Source: Sinosporangium siamense
GTDB lineage: Bacteria > Actinomycetota > Actinomycetes > Streptosporangiales > Streptosporangiaceae
Length of the DNA: 64,000 bases
NCBI RefSeq assembly: GCF_016863435.1
Contig: NZ_BOOW01000010.1
Location: forward strand, 124,001-188,000
Reading direction: 5' to 3'
The translations under genes and the position numbers were made by a program. Under the pieces are notes generated by a model. It was not told the origin of the DNA, ran no database searches, and was given only the letters and a program-made list of their open reading frames with translations. Positions 26,081-33,803 of this stretch are shown here, piece by piece; the first letter of the stretch is position 1, and the number at the start of each line of letters is the position of its first letter.

Positions 26081-29000
26081 CTAAAACGGGCGCCTCGCCC
26101 GGTCGAGCACCTCCTCGGCGGTGAGCGGGCTCGCCGGGTGATGGCTCAGACACATCGGCGACCGCATGTGGACGAACGGCGTGCCTTCCCCCGCCGCGTA
26201 GAAATGCCCAGTGGCCAGCCGGGAGATGTGGGGGATGTCACCGCCTTTGGCGGCTGCCATCTCACGGGCGGCGCCGATCTGCGCGGGGCTGTTGAGCAGG
26301 CCGAAGAACTGCGTGGAGGCGTTGCCGGGGATCTGATTGTGCAGGCCCTTCGGAGCCTGCGTCGCGAAAACCAGTCCCAGGCCGTATTTCCTGGCCTGGG
26401 AGGCGAGCACCAGCGTGCTCCGGGTGGAGGGCGTCATGGCCCCGGCCGGGGCGAAGGTCTGCGCCTCGTCCATCACGAACAGCCCGCCGAGGGGACGGTG
26501 GCCCGCCGGATGACGTTTGATCCAGGTGAATAACGCCATCTGCAACTGGTTGACGAAACTCTGCCGCTGCTCGTCGCTCGGTAGCCCGGCCAGGTTGATG
26601 ACGGAGACCCGGGCCTTCTTGCCCGGCGAGGGGGTCAGCAGAAGCGCCGGGTCGACGGGGGCGCCGTCACCCCCGAAAAGCGGGTCGTTGACCATAGCGG
26701 CGGTCAGCGTCTGGGCGAGGTCGGCGGCGATGTTTCCGGCGTTGCCAAGCTCGCTCACGTCGTACGGCAGAGCCGAGAGAACGGCGATGAGCTCCTTGAG
26801 GCTGCTCTTGCCGCGTGTCCCGCAATAGCGGAGGGTTTCCCTGAGCACGGCCTGGGCGATTTCCGCTTTGGTGGTCCTGCCGTTGAGTTTGGCCCTCGGC
26901 GCGATGGAGGCGACGGCGACCTCCACGGCCTCGCTGAACTCGTCTATGTCGCCGGCGACACTCGCGAAGTCGGGCAGGGGCTGGAAACTGAGCGGCCGGC
27001 CGGTGGCGCGGCGGGGGGTCCAGACGACGACGTCGGTGCCCGCGAGGTAGCGCGCGGCTCGTGCCTCGTCGTCGGGGGACCAGCCGGTGGGTGGTTCCGG
27101 CCAGGGATCGCCGAGACGCGCCAGGTCGTTGTTGGGGTCGAGCACGATGGCGGAGACGCCGAGGAGGGCGCACTCCTCGATGAGGCGGCGGATCAGCACT
27201 GTCTTGCCCGACCCGGAGCCGGCGAAGATGGCGATGTGCCGGCGGAGGGCGGCGAGTTCGATGGTGACCGACGTGCCGCCGATGATGGTCCGGCCGATGG
27301 TGATGGAGGGGGCGGTCCGTCCGCCGGGCAGGGTGACGGTCCCCGGGCGGGGCCACGGCGGGTCGCCGGGCACCGCGACAGGCGTGTCGCGGTTGTGCGT
27401 GCCGCCGTCACGGTTGTGCGTGCCGCCTCCAGAGCCGTCGTTCCCGCCTGAGGGGGACGGTGTGTCGGTGGGCGCTGTGTCGGCAGGACAGGTGTCTTCA
27501 GCGGGTGTGTCGGCGGGGTCGCAGAGCAGGCCGGGCACGATGCGGGCGTCTCGCAGTGCCTCCCTGAAGATCGTGATCTCGCTCGCGTGCCGCCGGGCGA
27601 CGAGCCAGGCGGAAAGCTGCGGCGGGTTCTCCGCGAGGATGTCGCGGAGGGCCGCCAGCACCCTCACGTCGGATTCGCCGAGGGGAAGCACCCGGCCGCC
27701 CGCGTGTTCGAAGGCGGTGAGCACCTCCTGGGTGCGCGGCCCCTTCGACCACGCCACGCTGCGCAGCAGGAAGAGGCGCCTTTTGGTGACGCCGGCGTTG
27801 AGGCCCGCCGCCACGGAGGCGGCGCGCAGCCGGTGAAGCGCGGCGTTGGCGCTTTCTGTGCCGATGGCGCGGAAGGCCCAATGGGCTTCGTCCTCGGTGG
27901 CCTCGTGCAGGCTTCGCCGCAGGCGCGCGTGGAGGGGCGGTTTGCTGCTCGGCGCGGGATCCTGACTGAAGACGTGGCCCGCCTCGCCCTGCTCCACGAC
28001 CCACGCGGAGAGCCCCGCGGCGAGCAGCGAAGGCATGACGGTGTCCTCGGTGGCGGGGTTCAGCGCCGCGGTCACATCCGCCGTCTCACAGAGCTTCACG
28101 AACAGCGCGTCGAGGTGGGCGAAGTCGGAAATATCCGGATCGGTGACCTTTGGCGGGGCGGGATGTGCATCGGGAAGTGCCCGCCCGTCGCCGACCTCGC
28201 CCTGCGCCTTGGACGCCATGCCGTGCGCTTCGGACGCTGTGCCGTTTTCGGATGCTTTGCCGTGAAGAGCTGTGCCGTTTTCGGGCCTTGTGTCCTGTGC
28301 TGGGGACGTTGTGCTCTGCGCCTCGGACACCGCGCGCTGCCGGTCGGACACCGGTGCTGGAACGGCTCCGGTCAGCCGTTCGAGCTCGGTGACCTCGCCC
28401 GCGGTCAAGCAGGCCTGGATGTGGCTGTCGATCTTGATGAGAAGCTGGCGGGGCGTGAAACCGGGAGCGTCCTCGAAGGCGGAGGGCTTCACCGGCCAGG
28501 TGGGATAGGGCGGCGTCACGCCGAGCTCCCTGAAGCGCACCGCGAACCGCTTCTCGATGAGCTTCCTGCCGCTCTCGGCGTCGGCGATGGTCATGAGCTG
28601 TGCCGCCTGACGGAACCGGTCGACGACGGTGTCGGTGGCGTGCCGCTCGATGAGGGTCCACGAGACCGGCAGGCAGGTGACGACCAGCAGCGTCCTGCGG
28701 GTGACCTCCCGCAGCGTCATCAGGCCGCCCGCGACCTGCTCGACGAGGAGGGCCTCCGCCGGGGGGACGGGGAGCGTCACGTCGGTGGAGATGGAGGACT
28801 GGGCGAGCAGCGTGTCGATCTGGTCGACCGCGACGACCGAGGGACCGGTCATCGCCAGGAGGCGGGAGACGTCCCGCACGATCTCCTGGGGGGACTTGTT
28901 CGCCGGCCTGATGCCCCAGCGGGCGCGCTCCTCCGGCTCCTCGTCGGGCGTGCAGGTGAGGAAGGCGTTCCCGATGTCGTAGAGGGAGATGTCGTCGGCC

Positions 29001-29620
29001 GCCAGCAGCACCAGCGATCGGGCGGTGTGCTGGATGTCGGGGCCCGTGCGCCGGTCGAAGCGGCGAAGGGCCTCGGCGAAGGTGTCGAGCGCCTCCCGGG
29101 TCAGGGCCGAGGCGCCGATGACGGCCCGCCGCACCATCCGCGGCACGCCGATGAGCGACGACAGGCGCTCAAGGAAGACCACGAGCTGGCTTTTGCCGTC
29201 CTCCCACTCGCGGGCCAGGCCGTCGAGCATCGCCACGGCGACGCTCTCCCAGAAGTGCCTGGCGTCGAGCAGCCCCACCAGGAAGAAGTAGCCGCCCGCC
29301 TCCTGGACCTCCTGGCGCGCCCAGCCGAGCAGGTGGGTCTTGCCGGTGCCGCGCTGGCCCTGCACCACGACGCCGATGGGATCGGCGTCGTGGCTGTCGC
29401 GCGCCTCCGCCACGCCGCTGCGGAGCAGGCGGCTCGTGTGCCGCTGGAGTTCCGCCACATGGAACGGCGAAGGCCGCCATACGTCGTCGGGAGCCTCGGC
29501 CCAGTTGAGCTGGAGGGATGCGAGCGTCTCCAGATCCGCCGGGGGCGCGCACTCCGGGGTTTCCTCACCGCCCGGCAGGCTCGGCGGAGGGACGCGGTGC
29601 GGGGGAGGGGGAAGGTTCAC
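26081..29620 (-). CDS. Double P-loop ATPase: AAA-like module fused to HerA/FtsK-like module
   Basis: 1179 residues from a GTG that overlaps the upstream gene's stop (GTGA). N-terminal NTPase: Walker A GQRGTGKTH (88-96) and Walker B SVVAVDQID (261-269), like ORC/STAND-type AAA proteins. The middle (about 450-790) is Ala/Thr/Gly-rich linker plus a helical region, with short repeats such as THNRDG. C-terminal HerA/DUF87-like pump: GSGSGKT (about 799-805), LFVMDEAQTFAP (about 1045), then a sensor segment VFATQAPKG and an arginine-rich end. HerA-type motors translocate DNA and pair with nucleases in repair or defence. No nuclease domain is seen here. Partner: the winged-helix-like gene upstream. 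Confidence 0.88.
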   Translation of the reverse strand: MNLPPPPHRVPPPSLPGGEETPECAPPADLETLASLQLNWAEAPDDVWRPSPFHVAELQRHTSRLLRSGVAEARDSHDADPIGVVVQGQRGTGKTHLLGWARQEVQEAGGYFFLVGLLDARHFWESVAVAMLDGLAREWEDGKSQLVVFLERLSSLIGVPRMVRRAVIGASALTREALDTFAEALRRFDRRTGPDIQHTARSLVLLAADDISLYDIGNAFLTCTPDEEPEERARWGIRPANKSPQEIVRDVSRLLAMTGPSVVAVDQIDTLLAQSSISTDVTLPVPPAEALLVEQVAGGLMTLREVTRRTLLVVTCLPVSWTLIERHATDTVVDRFRQAAQLMTIADAESGRKLIEKRFAVRFRELGVTPPYPTWPVKPSAFEDAPGFTPRQLLIKIDSHIQACLTAGEVTELERLTGAVPAPVSDRQRAVSEAQSTTSPAQDTRPENGTALHGKASENGTASEAHGMASKAQGEVGDGRALPDAHPAPPKVTDPDISDFAHLDALFVKLCETADVTAALNPATEDTVMPSLLAAGLSAWVVEQGEAGHVFSQDPAPSSKPPLHARLRRSLHEATEDEAHWAFRAIGTESANAALHRLRAASVAAGLNAGVTKRRLFLLRSVAWSKGPRTQEVLTAFEHAGGRVLPLGESDVRVLAALRDILAENPPQLSAWLVARRHASEITIFREALRDARIVPGLLCDPADTPAEDTCPADTAPTDTPSPSGGNDGSGGGTHNRDGGTHNRDTPVAVPGDPPWPRPGTVTLPGGRTAPSITIGRTIIGGTSVTIELAALRRHIAIFAGSGSGKTVLIRRLIEECALLGVSAIVLDPNNDLARLGDPWPEPPTGWSPDDEARAARYLAGTDVVVWTPRRATGRPLSFQPLPDFASVAGDIDEFSEAVEVAVASIAPRAKLNGRTTKAEIAQAVLRETLRYCGTRGKSSLKELIAVLSALPYDVSELGNAGNIAADLAQTLTAAMVNDPLFGGDGAPVDPALLLTPSPGKKARVSVINLAGLPSDEQRQSFVNQLQMALFTWIKRHPAGHRPLGGLFVMDEAQTFAPAGAMTPSTRSTLVLASQARKYGLGLVFATQAPKGLHNQIPGNASTQFFGLLNSPAQIGAAREMAAAKGGDIPHISRLATGHFYAAGEGTPFVHMRSPMCLSHHPASPLTAEEVLDRARRPF

Positions 29621-30408
29621 CGCGATCCGATCCACAGCAGATGTTTGTCCTGGTCGCCGATGTTCACCGCGGCCTCTCGGGCGAGCGGGGTGAGGGCCTT
29701 CTGGTTCGACTCGGGCACGAGGTTGACGTCGGGGGCACGTTCCATGCGGATGAGCACCTCGTCCACCTGGGCCCTGGCCACGTTTCCGAGCAGGGGGCGG
29801 AGTGCGCCGAGCCCCACCCATCGGCCGTGGCCGCCGGCCAGCTCCAGGTAGGCGCTGCGGATCGTCGCCTCGATATCCGGCTCCGCCGTTCGATCCGCGC
29901 CCTTCTCCGCACCGGCCGCGGCGGGAGAGGACGACGTGCCGGCGGGCGGTGGCTCAGCTGCGGCGGGAGTGGGGGACGCGCCGGTGACCGGCTGTTCGGT
30001 CGCGGCGGGGGCGGGCGATTCCAGACCGCCGGCGGCGGGCTCCGCCTCGGGGGCGGACGCGACCTGGAAGTACTCGGCGAGGGTGAGGTCGGCTCCGGTG
30101 AGATAGCGGCGCAGGCCGGTGAGCAACGCCCGCGTCATCGTGCCGCCCGAGCCGGTCGCCACCGGCAGGCTGCCGTCGCGGATCTCCCTGGCCATGCGGG
30201 CCCACCCCGCGTCGGAGAGGCTGTGGACGTAGGCGCGGCCCTCCTTGCGGCTGTCGACGAGCTTCATCGCGGCTAGCCGCTTGCGGCTCTCGCCGGTGAG
30301 CGTCAGCCCGTATTCCCGCTTGAGCTGGGGATTGGAGACCTCCCGACCCTCCACCATCAGTGCCACTAGAACCGCGGCCTCAGGGAGCCGCAGTGTGCTC
30401 TCGGGCAT
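29617..30408 (-). CDS. Winged-helix-like partner of the double ATPase
   Basis: 263 residues; the ATG at 30408 follows GGAAGGA. Residues 5-75 look like a winged helix (LPEAAVLVALMVEGREVSNP, then LTGESRKRLAAMKLVDSRKE). A second helical segment follows. A long Ala/Pro/Glu-rich linker (about 125-185) joins a C-terminal domain of about 75 residues (EPDIEATIRSAYLELAGGHG onward) that ends in KHLLWIGSR. I do not recognise the family of the C-terminal domain. The GTGA overlap with the ATPase argues for an obligate complex; a DNA-targeting or loading role is inference. Confidence 0.8.
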   Translation of the reverse strand: MPESTLRLPEAAVLVALMVEGREVSNPQLKREYGLTLTGESRKRLAAMKLVDSRKEGRAYVHSLSDAGWARMAREIRDGSLPVATGSGGTMTRALLTGLRRYLTGADLTLAEYFQVASAPEAEPAAGGLESPAPAATEQPVTGASPTPAAAEPPPAGTSSSPAAAGAEKGADRTAEPDIEATIRSAYLELAGGHGRWVGLGALRPLLGNVARAQVDEVLIRMERAPDVNLVPESNQKALTPLAREAAVNIGDQDKHLLWIGSR

Positions 30409-30790
30409 GCCCGTCCTTCCGATCGTCCAAGGCGGCGGTGCGGCCGGAGCCGCGAAGGATCGGCGAGGGGGAGGGGGCGGCGAGCAGTGGTTCCGCCGGG
30501 AATGCGAGAACGGTGTCACGGAGGCGCATGAAAGGGCCTCTCGGGAGTTCCGTCAACGACTGTGCCACGCCGTACCCCAGTTATCGAGTCCTTCGCCGTA
30601 GCTGAGGTTATACGGGCGTGCGGGAAGAATGCAGGTGTTTTGCAGAAAGCCATGAGGTTTGTCCGGAGCTGAGTGCTCTCAGGGGTTGAGTGGGTGTTTC
30701 ACCTGCGCTTTCGTGAATTGCCTAGCAAAAAAGCAAGGACTATTCAAGATGTGGCCGACCGTATGGAGAACGGCCGGCCACACCGATGAA
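30409..30790. other. Intergenic stretch with terminator near its right end
   Basis: 382 bases. It holds the probable promoter region for the winged-helix/ATPase pair (minus strand) and the terminator of the serine hydrolase gene. Short frames on both strands have no motif and are not called. Confidence 0.5.
30751..30781 (-). terminator. Terminator of the class-A-like serine hydrolase gene
   Basis: A 12-base-pair stem, GTGGCCG-x-CCGT against ACGG-x-CGGCCAC, with one A/C mismatch and a seven-base loop. It begins ten bases past the stop codon. Confidence 0.75.
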
Positions 30791-31867
30791 TCACTGGCCG
30801 AGAGTGGCCTTGACCTTGTCCCGATACGCGGGGTCCAGCGCAACGCGGATCATGAACGCCTGGTGGGCGTAGCTCGTGAGAGCCGACGCCCAGGTGGTCG
30901 GCGGCATGTTGTTCATGGCCAGCACCATGGTGCGCACATCGCCCTCAGGGGTGATGTAGTAGGCCGCCTCGGTCAGCACGCCGGCGAGCGCCCCGCCCTT
31001 GCCGCCATACACCTTGAGCTGCGGAGGCAGGGGAGCCTCCTGGCGCATCGGCCATTCCAGGTGCTTGCGGGCGAGCTCGGACGCCTTCTCCGACACGTAC
31101 TTCTTCTTGGCGATGGCGTTGATCAGCTTGTTCAGCGTCTCCGGAGTGGTGCGGGTGAGCTTGTGGAACAGCGCGGCCTGCTCCTCCCAGCGGGCAAGCG
31201 TCGGCGTCGTGCTGCTGCCGCCCTTGGCCACATAGCGCTTGAGGCACACGTCGGGGCTCTGCTTGCATCCGGCGAGGCGCAGGACGTTGCCGTTGACGCT
31301 GTCGACACGCCTCGGAGCCGGGCCGCCGGCGGCCTTCGCCGCGGCGATCAGGGCGCGTTCACCGAGGCGGGCCCGCAGGTAGTCGGCGGCGGCATTGTCG
31401 CTCTCGGTGATCATCGCGGACACCATCTCGTCGATGGTCACCGTCGTGCCGGCCTTGAGGCGCTTGAGGGCGGCCTCGTGGGCTCCGCCGTCCGTGCCGG
31501 GGATGTGATAGGCGTTCCAGGTTTTGACGGGCACCTTCTCATTCGGGTTGATCTTGCCCTTGTCGACCGCCGTCACGTAGGCCGCCAGGTGGAAGATCTT
31601 GAAGGTGGACGCGAAGGAGAACCACCGGTCCTCGTTGTGGTCGAGGTGGGGCAGGTGCAGCAGGGCCGTGTCGTCCTTGTTGGCGGCGAGGTAGGCGAGC
31701 ACGTCGTCGGGCGTCTTAAGCTCCGGGGCCGCCGTGCCGGTGGGAGCCGGCGTGGGGGCGGCGGTCGCCCTGGCTTGCTGTCCGCGCTGGATGAAGACCA
31801 GGAACGCGGTGGCGAGCAGGGCGAACGCCGCGATGGTGGAGAGAGTCATGGCAACAGATCGCGACAT
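30791..31867 (-). CDS. Exported serine hydrolase, class A beta-lactamase fold
   Basis: 358 residues. One N-terminal hydrophobic helix (about 7-26) is a signal or anchor, followed by a Thr/Pro-rich linker. The class A motifs appear in order: STFK (S87, K90), SDN (156-158) and KGG (290-292) in place of KTG. No Glu166-type omega loop is obvious. It may be a penicillin-interactive or degraded beta-lactamase-like hydrolase rather than a resistance enzyme. The upstream palindrome at 31887-31902 may regulate it. Confidence 0.85.
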   Translation of the reverse strand: MSRSVAMTLSTIAAFALLATAFLVFIQRGQQARATAAPTPAPTGTAAPELKTPDDVLAYLAANKDDTALLHLPHLDHNEDRWFSFASTFKIFHLAAYVTAVDKGKINPNEKVPVKTWNAYHIPGTDGGAHEAALKRLKAGTTVTIDEMVSAMITESDNAAADYLRARLGERALIAAAKAAGGPAPRRVDSVNGNVLRLAGCKQSPDVCLKRYVAKGGSSTTPTLARWEEQAALFHKLTRTTPETLNKLINAIAKKKYVSEKASELARKHLEWPMRQEAPLPPQLKVYGGKGGALAGVLTEAAYYITPEGDVRTMVLAMNNMPPTTWASALTSYAHQAFMIRVALDPAYRDKVKATLGQ

Positions 31868-31886
31868 GCCATGACTCTACTCACTA

Positions 31887-31902
31887 TTCCGGAATTCCGG
31901 AA
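31887..31902. promoter_or_regulatory. 16-base perfect palindrome upstream of the serine hydrolase
   Basis: TTCCGGAATTCCGGAA, itself two copies of TTCCGGAA, lies 20 bases before the hydrolase ATG and 20 bases after the SDR gene. Its position fits an operator in the promoter or leader. The binding protein is unknown. Confidence 0.5.
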
Positions 31903-31921
31903 AATTTAACTAGGATTGGGG

Positions 31922-32707
31922 TCACAGCTTTCCGTGCCGGAACCCCCCATCGGAGTTGATCACCTGGCCGGTGATCCATCTCGCCTCGTCCGACACCAGC
32001 CACAGCACGAGCCGGGCCACGTCGTCCGGCTGTCCCCAGCGCTTGAGCGGGAAGGCGTCCGCCACCGCCCGGTGGAACTCGCCCTCGGCGTATCCGGTGT
32101 CGACCGGTCCGGGATTGATGGTGTTGACGGTGATGCCCCGGTCCATCAGGGTGGCGGAAAGGCTGAGGGTCATCTGGTGGATCGCGCCTTTGCTGATGGC
32201 ATAGGGCAATTCACCGCTCATCGGGCTCAGATGCTGACCTGAGGTGAACAAGACCACACGCCCGCCCGGCCGCCCGTCGTGCTGCGCCGCGAACGCCTGC
32301 GTCAACAGCACACTCGCCCGCCCGTTCACCGCCCACGCGAGATCCAGGTCGGCGGCGGTCACCTCGTCGAGCGTGCCCAGCGCACTGCGCGCGTGATTCA
32401 CCACCAGCGCATCGACATGCCCGAAACGTTCCACGGCCTGTTTGACCACCTGTGCCGGGGCCTCGGGGTCGGCGAAATCCGCCTCCACGTGGGCGAGCCT
32501 GTCACTTTCCCCGCCGAGCTCCCCGATCGCCCCCGCGGCGCCGTCGGGATCGGCGCCCCACGGGTGCTCGTCGTCGTGCGGGGCCCACGACTGGGCGAAC
32601 ACCTTCGCTCCGGCATCCAGCAGCGTGCGCGCCAGGGTGAACCCGATGCCGATACGCCTGCTGACCCCCGTCACCAGAACAACGCGATCATTCAACGACT
32701 TTTCCAT
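31922..32707 (-). CDS. SDR-family oxidoreductase
   Basis: 261 residues, classical short-chain dehydrogenase. The cofactor loop TGVSRRIGIG is a variant of TGxxxGIG. N104 is in VVNHA, S156 in FTSGQ, and Y169-x-x-x-K173 in YAISK. The ending WITGQVINSDGGFRHGKL is typical of FabG-like enzymes. The substrate is unknown. It lies upstream of the serine hydrolase gene on the same strand and 10 bases after the quinone reductase gene, with which it probably shares a transcript. Confidence 0.9.
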   Translation of the reverse strand: MEKSLNDRVVLVTGVSRRIGIGFTLARTLLDAGAKVFAQSWAPHDDEHPWGADPDGAAGAIGELGGESDRLAHVEADFADPEAPAQVVKQAVERFGHVDALVVNHARSALGTLDEVTAADLDLAWAVNGRASVLLTQAFAAQHDGRPGGRVVLFTSGQHLSPMSGELPYAISKGAIHQMTLSLSATLMDRGITVNTINPGPVDTGYAEGEFHRAVADAFPLKRWGQPDDVARLVLWLVSDEARWITGQVINSDGGFRHGKL

Positions 32708-32717
32708 AGAAACAGTC

Positions 32718-33683
32718 TTATCCAGGAATCAGAAGGAGCTTGCCGGTCGTACGCCGCGCCTCCAGGTCCTCGTGCGCCCGCCCGGCATCGGCGAGGGGAT
32801 AACGGTGGGAGATGTTGATATGCAGCCGGCCCGAGGCGATCCAGCCGAAGACGTCCGACGCGCGCCAGAGCAGCTCCTCGCGGGTGGCGATGTAGTTCGC
32901 GAGCGTCGGGCGGGTGAGGAACAACGAGCCGCGGGAGGTGAGCACCATCGGGTCGACCGGGGGCACGGCTCCGCTGGCCGCGCCGTACAACGCCAGCAGG
33001 CCCCTCGGGCGCAGCGACGCGAGACTGCCCTCGAAGGTCGCCGCCCCCACGCCGTCGTAGACCACCTGCACCCCGTCGCCGCCGGTCGACTCGCGCACGG
33101 CCTCCGCGAACCCGTCGTAGCGGAGCACCTCGTCGGCGCCCGCCGCCCTGGCGAGTCGCTCCTTCTCCTCCGTCGAGACGGTGCCGATGACCCGCGCCCC
33201 GCGGAGCTTGGCGATCTGCGTCAGCAGCAGGCCCATCCCGCCGGCCGCCGCGTGGATCAGCACGTCGTCGCCGGCTTCCACCTTGTAGGTCGAATGGGTG
33301 AGATAGTGCGCGGTCATGCCCTGGAGCGTGGCCGCCGCGGCGATGTCGAGCTCAACCCCGTCGGGTACGGCGAGAGCCTGCACGGCCGGGACCACAGCCA
33401 GCTCGGCGTAACCGCCCATCGGGCCGGCCCAGGCGACGCGGTCACCGGCGGAGAAGTCCTCCACCCCCTCACCTACCGCTACGACTATGCCCGCTCCCTC
33501 GGAACCCGGGGTGAAAGGCCGGGAGAGTGGATATCTGCCCTCTCGGTGGTAGATGTCGAGGAAGTTCACCCCGGCCGCGGCGATCTTGACGAGCAACGTG
33601 CCCGGGCCGGGGACCGGATCGGGAATCTCACGTATTTCCAGGGCCTTGGGACCACCTGGCGTGGAGACGACGATGGCACGCAT
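32718..33683 (-). CDS. Zinc-independent quinone oxidoreductase (QOR, MDR family)
   Basis: 321 residues; the ATG at 33683 gives the normal family length and start (MRAIVVSTPGGPKALE). A GroES-like N-terminal domain contains GVNFLDIYHREGRYP. The NADPH Rossmann fold contains HAAAGGMGLLLTQIAK. The zinc ligands of alcohol dehydrogenases are absent. It probably reduces quinones or enals with NADPH. It precedes the SDR gene. Confidence 0.92.
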   Translation of the reverse strand: MRAIVVSTPGGPKALEIREIPDPVPGPGTLLVKIAAAGVNFLDIYHREGRYPLSRPFTPGSEGAGIVVAVGEGVEDFSAGDRVAWAGPMGGYAELAVVPAVQALAVPDGVELDIAAAATLQGMTAHYLTHSTYKVEAGDDVLIHAAAGGMGLLLTQIAKLRGARVIGTVSTEEKERLARAAGADEVLRYDGFAEAVRESTGGDGVQVVYDGVGAATFEGSLASLRPRGLLALYGAASGAVPPVDPMVLTSRGSLFLTRPTLANYIATREELLWRASDVFGWIASGRLHINISHRYPLADAGRAHEDLEARRTTGKLLLIPG

Positions 33684-33803
33684 GTTGGACGAGCTCCTTC
33701 CAACGGGGACGTGGCAGCGAGCGTAGTCGCCAGTTGGTGATCTTCCCGCGAGCGCCCTGCGGGGGCGGCCGCGTTTCGTTCCGGGCCTAGACATCAGGGC
33801 CGG

